From Bryobacterales bacterium (GTDB taxonomy: Bacteria; Acidobacteriota; Terriglobia; Bryobacterales; UBA6623): a DNA stretch of 64,000 nt. Position 1 is the first letter of the stretch. The number at the start of each line of letters is the position of its first letter. Positions 24,741 to 33,213 of the stretch are shown here, piece by piece. The notes under the pieces were generated by a model. That model searched no databases and had not been told where the DNA came from. It saw only the letters and a program-made list of their open reading frames with translations. The translations under genes were made by a program, and so were the position numbers. The DNA is taken from positions 1 to 64,000 of the forward strand of contig JAPPMC010000001.1 in assembly GCA_028819235.1 (NCBI GenBank), given 5' to 3'.

Positions 24741-26630
24741 TCAGGAAAGGGCGAACGCGACAAACTCATCGCCGGAGGGAGAGTCCCCCTTGCCGCCGCC
24801 GGCTGCGATCACGACGAATTGCCGGCCCCCCGCTTCGTACGTGCAGGGCGTAGCGAAGCCGGCTGCGTTGAGCTCCGTCTCCCACAGCACGTCGCCGTAG
24901 TTCTGGTCGAACGCGCGCAACTTCCTGTCGAACGTGCCGGCCATGAACACGAGCCCGCCGGCGGTCGCGATCGATCCGCCGTGCGAAGGCGAGCCGGTCT
25001 TAGGAATGCCCTTCTCGGTCAGCTCCGGGAATTCGCCGTTCACGACGCGCCAGGCGAACTCGCCCGTCGCCAAGTCGATCGCAGTCACATAGCCCCATGG
25101 CGGCTTGATGGCCGGGAATCCGTCAGGATCCAGAAACTCGCTGCGGTCAGGGAGCGCGTAGTCGAAGTCCTCGTTCGGCGCGACTTGCAGCTGGATCCGG
25201 TTGGTCGTCTCGTCTGAACTCACAAACACGCGCTGCAAATTGGGGTTGTAGCAGCAACCTCCCCACAGGCACCCTCCGCGGAAGCCCGGGTGGACAAGTG
25301 TGCCCCGCGTGCTAGGCGGAGTGAACAGGGCGCCGGCATCGGTGCGCTGCCAAGCTTCGAGCACCGCCTTGCGCGACTCGGGCGAGATGTCGGTGACATA
25401 CCGCTCAGGGAAGCCCTGGCGGCACACCGGCGGCGGTTTGACCGGGAACGGCTGGGTTGGCCAGAGCTGCTCCCCGCCGACGTCCGACATGGGGATCGGC
25501 CGTTCCTCAACCGGCCAGATCGGCTTGCCCGTGTCACGGTCCAGGAAGAACAGGAAACCCTGCTTGGTCGGCTGGACCACCGCGTCAATCGACTCGCCAG
25601 GTCGAGTGCCGCGTGGCATCCGGACTAGCGCAGGCTGTGCCGGCAGGTCGTAGTCCCAGACGTCATGATGGACCGTCTGGAAGTCCCACAGGCGCTCTCC
25701 GGACCGGGCGTCCAGCGCCAGCACGCAGTTTCCGAAGAGGTTTGCCCCGATGCGGTCCCCTCCATAGAAGTCGAAAGCAGGAGATCCGATGCCGGCGTAG
25801 ACGACGCCACGCTCCACGTCCAGGCTCATTCCGGCCCAGTTGTTCGTGCCCCCCACGTGCTTGTACGCGTTCGGCGGCCAAGTCTCGTAGCCGTACTGCC
25901 CGGGACGAGGCGTCGTATGGAAGATCCAGCGGCGCTTGCCGGTCATCGTGTCGTAGGCACGGATGTGCCCGGGGGCTTGCGGGTAGGGTCCTTCGCCGCC
26001 CCCGCCACCGACAACGATCAGGTCCTCATAGGCCACCACCGGGCTGGTGCACTTGACAGAGACGCCGGGGACCTCGCTGTCCAGCTCTTCATTGAGGTCG
26101 ACCATTCCGTCCCGGGCGAACGAGCCGTCTGGCACGCCCGTCTTCGCGTCCAGGCTGTAGAGCCTGTTCTGGACCGTGCTGAAGATGCGCTTCTCGCTTC
26201 CGTCCTCGGACTGCCAGTAGCACACGCCGCGGTTGACGCCGGGGCTGCGGCGGGAGCGACTGCCCTCCATGGGGTCGAACGACCATAGGAGCTTTCCCGT
26301 GGCGGCGTCCAGCGCATGCACCTTGACCTGAGCAGTGGTCACGTACATCACCCCGTCGACAACGATTGGGGTGCACTCCATGGTCGTCTGAGGACGCGTC
26401 ATCGCATCGCCCGTGTGGTGAACCCACGCCGGGCGGAGCTGCGCAACGTTGGACGCGGTGATCTGGTCTGCCTCCGAATAGCGGCTGGCCCCTGCGTTTC
26501 CTCCGTAGTGGCGCCACTCTCGGCCAGGCTCGTCGGACAGCCACTGCCGCGTCCCCGGCAGGGCCCAGGCACGGGCCGCGACCACCGCGGCTCCAGACGA
26601 CTTCAGGAATGCTCTTCTGTTGCTCTTCAC
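24741..26630 (-). CDS. PQQ-dependent (quinoprotein) dehydrogenase, Tat-exported
   Basis: A 629-residue eight-bladed quinoprotein of the glucose/alcohol dehydrogenase family, oxidising sugars or alcohols in the periplasm with PQQ. GTG 26630 was chosen because GAGAGGAGG lies just upstream and the next residues are a Tat signal (SNRRAFLKSSGAAVVAARAW). The mature start EWRHYGGNAGASRYS and repeated tryptophan-docking strands (VHALDAATGKLLWSF, RAYDTMTGKRRWIFHT, LALDARSGERLWDFQTVHHD, DLPAQPALV) are family landmarks. The DYDLPAQP segment corresponds to the WDYD catalytic region. It lacks the membrane helices of membrane glucose dehydrogenase and any heme c motif (no CxxCH seen). It is the last gene of an operon with E1-beta and E1-alpha. 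The frame extends 129 codons upstream as an antisense-like artefact over E1-beta. Confidence 0.92.
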   Translation of the reverse strand: MKSNRRAFLKSSGAAVVAARAWALPGTRQWLSDEPGREWRHYGGNAGASRYSEADQITASNVAQLRPAWVHHTGDAMTRPQTTMECTPIVVDGVMYVTTAQVKVHALDAATGKLLWSFDPMEGSRSRRSPGVNRGVCYWQSEDGSEKRIFSTVQNRLYSLDAKTGVPDGSFARDGMVDLNEELDSEVPGVSVKCTSPVVAYEDLIVVGGGGGEGPYPQAPGHIRAYDTMTGKRRWIFHTTPRPGQYGYETWPPNAYKHVGGTNNWAGMSLDVERGVVYAGIGSPAFDFYGGDRIGANLFGNCVLALDARSGERLWDFQTVHHDVWDYDLPAQPALVRMPRGTRPGESIDAVVQPTKQGFLFFLDRDTGKPIWPVEERPIPMSDVGGEQLWPTQPFPVKPPPVCRQGFPERYVTDISPESRKAVLEAWQRTDAGALFTPPSTRGTLVHPGFRGGCLWGGCCYNPNLQRVFVSSDETTNRIQLQVAPNEDFDYALPDRSEFLDPDGFPAIKPPWGYVTAIDLATGEFAWRVVNGEFPELTEKGIPKTGSPSHGGSIATAGGLVFMAGTFDRKLRAFDQNYGDVLWETELNAAGFATPCTYEAGGRQFVVIAAGGGKGDSPSGDEFVAFALS

Positions 26631-26668
26631 GTCCCAACCTCCTCTCGGGAGGGCCGTCGGGGCACCCC

Positions 26669-27643
26669 CTAGTAGCGGTACAGCCAGCGCGTCTTTTCCA
26701 ACACCTGGTCGCTGCTCGGCAGGAATGCCTTCTCGAGCGTTTCGCTGAACGGGACCGGAGTGTCGGGCGCGGCGATGCGCACGAGCGGACCGTCCAGATA
26801 GTCGAAAGCATGCTCCCCAATGATTCCGGCTAGCTCGCCCCCTAGGCCTCCCGTTAGCGTGTCTTCGTGCAGGAGAATGATCTTGCTGGTCTTCTTCGCA
26901 GTGGCCAGGACCGCCCCACGGTCCAATGGGACGAGTGTCCGGAGGTCCAGCACCTCGACGCTGATTCCTTCCGCCGCCGCCCGTCCGGCTGCCTCGTCCG
27001 CAACGTGGACCATCCACCCGTAGGTGATGATCGAGATGTCCGAGCCTTCCCTGTGGACCTTGGCCTTGCCGATCGGCACCGTGTAGGGACTGGTGGGCAA
27101 GTGTTCCTTGACCGATCGGTACAGGTACTTGTGCTCGAGGAAGATCACGGGGTCGTTGTCGCGGATGGCCGCTTTGATCAGCCCCTTAGCGTCGTAGGCG
27201 GTCGCAGGCTGCACGACCTTCAGGCCGGGCGTGTGCACGTACGGCATCTCGACGTTCTGCGAGTGGAACGGGCCGCCGTGGATGTTTCCGCCGGCAGGCG
27301 CGCGGATGACCATGGGAATGGACTGGCCCCAGCGGTAGCGGCACTTAGCGGCGAAGTTCGTGATCTGGTCGAACCCACACCCCATGAAGTCGGCGAACTG
27401 CATCTCCAGGATGGGCCGTAGACCGTTGATCGCAGCGCCCGTGCCTGCTCCTACGATGCCGGACTCCGCCAAGGGGGTGTCCACGACCCGCATTTCGCCG
27501 AAGCGATCCAGCATCCCCTTGGTGACCTTGAAGGCCCCGCCGTACACGGCGACGTCCTCACCCATGACAAAGACCGTGCTGTCCCGCTCCATCTCCTCCC
27601 AGATGCCCTGCCGGATGGCCTCGACATAGGTAGTCTGTGGCAT
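26669..27643 (-). CDS. 2-oxoacid dehydrogenase E1 component, beta subunit
   Basis: A 324-residue transketolase-like beta subunit of the pyruvate / branched-chain / acetoin dehydrogenase E1 group. Landmarks are VFVMGEDVAVYGGAFKVTKG, VVDTPLAESGIVGAGTGAAI, the PxxxxQFADF strand (EMQFADFMGCGFDQI), RAPAGGNIHGGPFHSQ and LDLRTLVPLDR. The Glu in LAESGIVG activates thiamine diphosphate. It follows the alpha subunit by 24 bases and precedes the PQQ dehydrogenase by 38, so the three are one transcript. No E2 or E3 gene is in the window, and the exact 2-oxoacid substrate cannot be decided. Confidence 0.93.
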   Translation of the reverse strand: MPQTTYVEAIRQGIWEEMERDSTVFVMGEDVAVYGGAFKVTKGMLDRFGEMRVVDTPLAESGIVGAGTGAAINGLRPILEMQFADFMGCGFDQITNFAAKCRYRWGQSIPMVIRAPAGGNIHGGPFHSQNVEMPYVHTPGLKVVQPATAYDAKGLIKAAIRDNDPVIFLEHKYLYRSVKEHLPTSPYTVPIGKAKVHREGSDISIITYGWMVHVADEAAGRAAAEGISVEVLDLRTLVPLDRGAVLATAKKTSKIILLHEDTLTGGLGGELAGIIGEHAFDYLDGPLVRIAAPDTPVPFSETLEKAFLPSSDQVLEKTRWLYRY

Positions 27644-27667
27644 CGTGCGATCTCGGTCTGTCGGCGC

Positions 27668-28666
27668 TCAGCGGACCTCGTATACGCCATCCTCGACGGT
27701 CGCCGGGTCGGGGTATGGCTGGTTGAGCGCCCACTCCACCGCCTCCGAGATCTCGTCAAGCACCCGCTGGCGCAGGTCGACGAAGTCCTGCTCGTCGGCG
27801 CCGGCGTGCTCGACCATGTACTTCTGCAGCATCAGGATCGGGTCCTTCTTGGACCACTCTTCCCGCAGGCCGCGCGGCACGTAGTCCGCTGCGTCGTGGG
27901 CCGAGTGGCCGCTCATGCGGAAAGTCTTGCACTCGATGAAGTAAGGTCCTTTTCCCGAGCGGGCGTGTTCGACGGCACGCTGGGTGGCCGTATGGACGGC
28001 GAAGACATCGTTGCCGTCCACAATCTCCGCCGGAATCCCGTAGGCCTTGACTCGCACCGCGATATCCGCGATTCTCATTTGCTTGTCTAGCGGCGTCGAG
28101 TACGCGTAGTGGTTGTTGTTGCAGAGGAAAACGATGGGCAGCCGCATGACGGCGGCAATGTTGATGCCCTCGTGCCAGTCTCCCCGGCTGGAGGCACCGT
28201 CCCCAGAGTAGTTGAAGACCACGTTGGACTCGTCTCTGTAGCGCATCGCGAATGCAAGGCCAGTCGCAACCGGGATGCTTGCGCCGATCGACGAGATGAT
28301 CGGTACGCAGTGGCGGCGTGCGCAGCCCATGTGCATATTGCCGTCTCGCCCCTTCGTCAGCCCGGTGGCGCGTCCCATGTACTGCGCGAGGATCTCCCTC
28401 GGGGTGATGCCGCGGATCAGCAGTGCTCCCATGTCGCGGTGGGATGGCGTCAGCCAGTCTCTGGCGCGGGAGAGGATCGCGCTACCAACCGGGATTGCTT
28501 CCTGCCCTCTGCCCGTGTAACAGCCGCCGAGCACCTTGCCCTGGCGGTAGAGCTTGCTCTCTATTCGGTCCTCCAACTCCCGCATCAGGACCATGTAGTA
28601 GAGGAGGCGGTCACACAGGGGCCGATCGAAGGTTGCTCGGAGAGGGGCTGTCGCCGATGCGCTCAT
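27668..28666 (-). CDS. 2-oxoacid dehydrogenase E1 component, alpha subunit
   Basis: A 332-residue alpha subunit. The thiamine-diphosphate motif runs from GDG at 165-167 (NYSGDGASSRGDWHEG) to NN at 193-194 (VFLCNNNHYAYS). THRDMG-like PSHRDMGALLIRG, HMGCARRHCVPIISSIG (where most relatives have G-x-N-x-G) and the phosphorylation-loop-like FRMSGHSAHDAADYVP are present. ATG 28666 gives the usual length. The frame runs on to 28861, but that part has no family residues. It is the first gene of the E1-alpha/E1-beta/PQQ dehydrogenase operon and presumably carries the operon promoter in the 800-base gap upstream. Confidence 0.93.
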   Translation of the reverse strand: MSASATAPLRATFDRPLCDRLLYYMVLMRELEDRIESKLYRQGKVLGGCYTGRGQEAIPVGSAILSRARDWLTPSHRDMGALLIRGITPREILAQYMGRATGLTKGRDGNMHMGCARRHCVPIISSIGASIPVATGLAFAMRYRDESNVVFNYSGDGASSRGDWHEGINIAAVMRLPIVFLCNNNHYAYSTPLDKQMRIADIAVRVKAYGIPAEIVDGNDVFAVHTATQRAVEHARSGKGPYFIECKTFRMSGHSAHDAADYVPRGLREEWSKKDPILMLQKYMVEHAGADEQDFVDLRQRVLDEISEAVEWALNQPYPDPATVEDGVYEVR

Positions 28667-29469
28667 ACTCGCAATCTTGCAAGATAAACGATCCGGGCCG
28701 CCAATGCAATCAGGGCGCTTTTTCCGGGGCTTTGCTGCCCCATGTCGAGGCCGTTGCGATCTGGATGCCCGGCGGGCAGAGCTGGGCCAGCTGAAGGCCT
28801 CTTCCTGTTCGTCGCGGTGGCCGGAGAAGTCTGAGAAAGCGGCCACCCGAATCGGGAGCACAGAATCCGAATCGCGCCCGGGACACGCCGCCGACGCTCG
28901 TCACGCCAGAGTGCCCCAACAGCCGATCCCCCCCGCCGAGTCCCAATCCGGCAATTCGAACCTCGACAAGGGTTTGCGTCTCCCGACTCGTAATCGCTGG
29001 CGTCGAGGCTCCCTACGGGCCTGCGAGGTCAGCGACCCATCGCGGTCGACAAGCTGATTGGGCCTTGGGATGCGGGATCCTGCGGTCTCCGCCCAACTTG
29101 AGGCACTCTGCGAACGAAGCCTGATCGTGACTTCTGGCGACGGAGCCAGACTCTGGCCGGCGGCCGTCGCTCGCGCCCAGGACTACCGGAGACCGCTCCG
29201 GCCGTCCCAATGACTACAGAACGGCGCACGGGGCCCTGACTCTTCTAACTTGAGAGTCCCCTTCCCGAGCAGCCGTCATCACGCTCCGTCCCGCTCATCT
29301 CAGATCCGCCCGGTGCTCCGATCGCCGATTGTCCGCCATGCCGGAACTGTGCCGTGTGCCGACGCTTGGGCGGTGCCGACGACCGTCGGCCCGTGATACA
29401 ATCCACACTGGGCTTCGACCGTCGCCGGACCTGTTCTGATCGTCACGGCGGCTGTTAGGGGAGGATTAA
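28667..29469. other. Divergent intergenic region with a likely promoter for the next TonB gene
   Basis: About 800 bases lie between the E1 operon (minus) and a TonB receptor (plus). No gene was supported on either strand. Near its right end are an inverted repeat and a TACAAT box, listed separately. The rest shows nothing recognisable. Confidence 0.5.
29375..29402 (+). promoter_or_regulatory. Possible promoter -10 box with overlapping operator
   Basis: GCCGAC-GACC-GTCGGC (29375-29390) is a perfect 6-bp inverted repeat placed where the -35 region would be, and TACAAT (29397-29402) is a good -10 box about 70 bases before the ATG. The arrangement suggests repression or activation of the large TonB receptor gene. 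No consensus -35 is visible. Confidence 0.35.
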
Positions 29470-32400
29470 ATGAACCTTTGGAGAGGACTCGGATACGTGT
29501 GTTCCGGATGCGTGGCTGTGCTCGCAACGGTGTTACTCGTTCCCGGCTTGGGCTTGGCCCAGGTGTCCACAGCCACGGTCAACGGTACCGTCACTGACGA
29601 GCAGGGGGCAGTGATCCCCGGTGCCACGCTTACGCTGACGAACACCGAGACCGGCGTGGCTCTCAGCACAGAGACCAACGAGGCGGGCGTCTACCGGTTT
29701 CAGAACGTGCAGATCGGGCAATACACGCTTGAGGCATCGTCGGCGGGCTTCACCACTCAAAAGCTCGAGCCGTTCACGCTGACCGTCAATCAGACAACGA
29801 CCTTGGATTTCCCCATGCAGATCGGGGCAGTTACCGAGACTGTCGAAGTCATGGCCGCCGCTGTACAGCTGCAGAGCTCGTCGGCCGAACTCGGGCAAGC
29901 GGTCGAGGAACGAACGGTCAAGGCCCTTCCCCTGAACGGTCGCAACTTCACGCAGATGCTGATGCTGCAGCCGGGGGTCGTCATGGTGCGCCCGCCAGGC
30001 AGCCAGTCGCTGAGCTACACGAGGCAAGTAGGCGAGGCCGCGAACCCATCGGTCAACGGGCAGAACAATCGGGCAAACGTGTACATGCTCGACGGGGTCG
30101 CGAATTTCGAGACGTTCGGGAATGCCTATGCGGTCCCCCCGATCCTAGACGCGATTGCGGAGTTCAAGGTGCAGTCGCACAACGATTCCGCAGAGTTCGG
30201 GATGGGCTCTGGCGGCATCGTGAATGTGGTAACCAAGTCTGGTACGAACGAATACCACGGCGCGGCATTCTGGTTCCTCAAGAACGATGCGCTGAACGCG
30301 CGCCAGTTCAATCGCAACACGATCGATCCTTTTCGCCAGAACCAGTTTGGAGGCACTGTCGGCGGCCCGGTCGTCCGCAACCGAACGTTCTTCTTCGGAG
30401 CAGCGCAGATCTTCCGCTTCAGCACGCCCGGGGCCCGGTTCTACAACGTGCCGACCGCCGCCCAGCTCGGCGGAGACTTCAGCCAGTCGGGACGGGACGT
30501 CTTCGATCCGGGCCAGACCACTGAAGACGCCTCGGGTGCCTTCGTCCGGCCGCAGTTCGCGAACAACCAAATCCCCCAGAGTCGCCTCGACCAGAGCATT
30601 CTCGGCTATCTCCAGGCCACAGGGCTCCCGCGGCCAGCCGTCACCGAGCGCCCCCAGTTCAACGCTGTAGACAATCGCAGCCGGACGGTCGACCAGGAGG
30701 AATGGCAGGTCAAGGTCGACCATCACTTCAGTGCGAGGGACACCGCTTGGTTCAGATTCAGCAAGCTCGACCAAGCCGGCCAGAGCAGTGGCGGCCGCGC
30801 AGGCCTCATCAACAGCAACGAGATGGACGCCGTGAACTTCTCGGGCAGCTACGTGCACATATTCAGTCCGTCCATGACGGGCCAGTTCCAGTTCGGTCGC
30901 TCAATCAGCGATATTCCGACATTCCGCGAGTTCGAGAATGTCGACGCTGCCGCTGTCGCCCAGCAGGCTGGGTTTCCGTCGGGCATCTACGAATACCGCG
31001 ACGGTCCCGTCCTGTCCGGGATATCCGCCGCCAACTACTTCGGCGGAACGCCGATCATCACTACCAACCGTCCGGCGAACAACTACCAGATCAAGGGCGA
31101 CATGAGCGTGGTCAAGGGCAAGCACACGATCCGGTTCGGCGGTGACTTCATGTTTGCGACGATGTCCCGCACGCAGGCGTCGCATGGCGTGACATTCGCC
31201 GAAGTGTCAACCGCAGATCTGGCCAATTCGGCCACGACCGGGGACTCTGTCGCGTCGATGATCCTGAACTATGCGGAGGCCTCTACCCGCAGGAACATCA
31301 TCGAGTCACTCCGATTCGGCGGGAACCAGGGAATCTACTTCCAGGATTCGTGGAAGGCCACGCCTAAGCTCACGGTCAATCTGGGGCTGCGCTTCGACTA
31401 CGCATGGGTTCCCCAGTACGGAACCGTCGAGGACGCCAACATCTACACGGGCAACGCAAACACGGACACCGGAAAGTACATGGTGATCAAGGTGCCGGGT
31501 CCCTGCGCCGAACTCGGGGGAGCTCCATGCATCCCCACACCCGACGGCAGGCTGCCGGAGAATGTGGTCTCGGTCGGCGAGGACTCTGTGCTCTTCCCCG
31601 GCCGGGGTGCAATGTTCGGCCCCAGGTTTGGAATGGCCTACCGGCTGTCCGAGAGGACGACGATGCGCTTCTCTGCGGGCGCGGTGTACGACAACTTCGC
31701 AGGAATCTACCAGAGCGCCCGGGGCGTCGGCGGCAACTGGCCGGACGTGTCTACCCAGCGCTTCGGGATCCTCTCAAAGCCGACACCTACCAATCCGCGG
31801 CCGCAGGTCACCGCCCAAGATCCGATCCTCGGGCAGTCCGATGTTCCGCCTCCGACGCCGTTCAACACGCAGTGGTGGTTCGTCGATCCGGAGTTCGAAC
31901 AGGCCTACTCCCTGCAATGGAACTTCGGCATTCAGCACCAACTCATGCGCAACACCGTCGTGGAGGCAAACTATGTCGGGTCGGGGAACCGCGACCTTTC
32001 GCTGGGTGGTCGCCGCAACACTGCGGTCACGCCCGGACCAGGAGATCCGAGGGATCGGATGCGCTTCCCGTACATGCGTCCGACGTACTTTGAGAAGTCG
32101 ATCGGCCGTAGCAGCTACAACAGCCTGCAGTTGTCGATGAAGCGGAGCTTCACGAATGGCCTCGCCACTACGGCCGCCTACACTTGGGCGAAGTCGATCG
32201 ACATCGGCTGCTCCGGATTCTTCGGAACCGAGGGATGCTCGATCCAGAACGAGTACGACCTCAATGGCCAGCGCAGCGTCTCCGCTAACGACATACCGCA
32301 CTACTTCGTTGGGAGCTTGGTGTACGACGTCCCCTTCGGCCGGGGACGCAAGTTCGGCTCGGGGATCTCCACGGCTGCGGATCATCTGATTGGCGGATGG

Positions 32401-32835
32401 CAGTTCAATGCCCTCGTGAACTTCCGGGGAGGGCTCCCGTACCACGTCACCGTGCCCGGCGACATCGCCAATGTCGGCAATCCCTGGCCATATATCCGGC
32501 CTAACCTCATTGGAGATCCCCGCTTGAGCAATCCGACGCCAGAACGCTGGATCAGCGCCTCGGCCTTCGAGACTCCTCCGCAGTTCACGTTCGGCAATCT
32601 TGGCCGCAACACCCTGCGGCCGGACAATGTCTACCGGTTTGACCTGTCGCTCTTCAAGGAGGTGGCGGTCACGGAGCGCCTGAGGATCCAGATCCGCGCG
32701 GAGGCGTTCAACGCATTCAACTCCACAATGTTCAGCAACCCCGATGCGAACCTTGCGAGCATAAGGTTCGGACTGGTGACCAATGCGCAAGTGCCGCCCC
32801 GGGAGTTCCAAATGGGCCTCAAGATCCTGTTCTAG
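29470..32835 (+). CDS. Oar-like TonB-dependent receptor (carboxypeptidase-regulatory domain + barrel)
   Basis: A 1121-residue outer-membrane protein of the Oar type typical of Acidobacteriota. A signal peptide (CVAVLATVLLVPGLGLAQ) precedes a carboxypeptidase-regulatory domain, ATVNGTVTDEQGAVIPGATL to about residue 120. A plug follows with RTVKALPLNGRNFTQMLMLQ and FKVQSHNDSAEFGMGSGGIV, then a long barrel rich in aromatic residues with FQDSWKATPKLTVNLGLRFD and the terminal RIQIRAEAFNAFN...FQMGLKILF, ending in Phe. Many such proteins serve glycan or peptide uptake. The start follows GGGGAGG at good spacing. It is transcribed alone, with no SusD-like partner beside it. Confidence 0.95.
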   Translation: MNLWRGLGYVCSGCVAVLATVLLVPGLGLAQVSTATVNGTVTDEQGAVIPGATLTLTNTETGVALSTETNEAGVYRFQNVQIGQYTLEASSAGFTTQKLEPFTLTVNQTTTLDFPMQIGAVTETVEVMAAAVQLQSSSAELGQAVEERTVKALPLNGRNFTQMLMLQPGVVMVRPPGSQSLSYTRQVGEAANPSVNGQNNRANVYMLDGVANFETFGNAYAVPPILDAIAEFKVQSHNDSAEFGMGSGGIVNVVTKSGTNEYHGAAFWFLKNDALNARQFNRNTIDPFRQNQFGGTVGGPVVRNRTFFFGAAQIFRFSTPGARFYNVPTAAQLGGDFSQSGRDVFDPGQTTEDASGAFVRPQFANNQIPQSRLDQSILGYLQATGLPRPAVTERPQFNAVDNRSRTVDQEEWQVKVDHHFSARDTAWFRFSKLDQAGQSSGGRAGLINSNEMDAVNFSGSYVHIFSPSMTGQFQFGRSISDIPTFREFENVDAAAVAQQAGFPSGIYEYRDGPVLSGISAANYFGGTPIITTNRPANNYQIKGDMSVVKGKHTIRFGGDFMFATMSRTQASHGVTFAEVSTADLANSATTGDSVASMILNYAEASTRRNIIESLRFGGNQGIYFQDSWKATPKLTVNLGLRFDYAWVPQYGTVEDANIYTGNANTDTGKYMVIKVPGPCAELGGAPCIPTPDGRLPENVVSVGEDSVLFPGRGAMFGPRFGMAYRLSERTTMRFSAGAVYDNFAGIYQSARGVGGNWPDVSTQRFGILSKPTPTNPRPQVTAQDPILGQSDVPPPTPFNTQWWFVDPEFEQAYSLQWNFGIQHQLMRNTVVEANYVGSGNRDLSLGGRRNTAVTPGPGDPRDRMRFPYMRPTYFEKSIGRSSYNSLQLSMKRSFTNGLATTAAYTWAKSIDIGCSGFFGTEGCSIQNEYDLNGQRSVSANDIPHYFVGSLVYDVPFGRGRKFGSGISTAADHLIGGWQFNALVNFRGGLPYHVTVPGDIANVGNPWPYIRPNLIGDPRLSNPTPERWISASAFETPPQFTFGNLGRNTLRPDNVYRFDLSLFKEVAVTERLRIQIRAEAFNAFNSTMFSNPDANLASIRFGLVTNAQVPPREFQMGLKILF

Positions 32836-33213
32836 CCTCGATCCGGGCGCGGCCGGGGCGCTGCCTATGGAGGGCGGGATTCTCAGCGCGGGCATTCCCT
32901 TCTAGCCCGTGCGCACTGCACGCGGTTGAACGTCCCCACGAGGGCGGCCGGAAAAGGATGGCCCGAGCCCCTGTGCCGTGATTGCTGCGTGGCGAGTGCC
33001 GCCCCTCATTCGGCAGTCCGCGGCCCACTGCGGCCGTAGCAGGTCGCGTGTTCCGGGGTCCACTTTCTCCGATGCACAGTCCCCGGTCTGACAGCGGCGG
33101 AGTGCTGCTCGCGTGATCTCGGGATCGGCAGCCAAAGAGGTGCCCGCACCCAGACCAACAGGCCTTTCTGCGCCGATCAAGCGATCGGCTCTTCTGCCGA
33201 TCTCAGGTGGACA
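32836..33213. other. Intergenic gap between convergent genes, nothing seen
   Basis: About 380 bases lie between the stops of the Oar-like receptor (plus) and the TPR protein (minus). No gene, clear terminator or repeat was recognised. Short open frames on both strands lack motifs. Confidence 0.5.

Noticed and set aside
26631-27017. 129-residue N-terminal extension of the PQQ dehydrogenase
   Set aside because: It overlaps the E1-beta coding sequence, is Arg/Gly-rich, and lies upstream of a perfect ribosome-binding site and Tat signal at GTG 26630.
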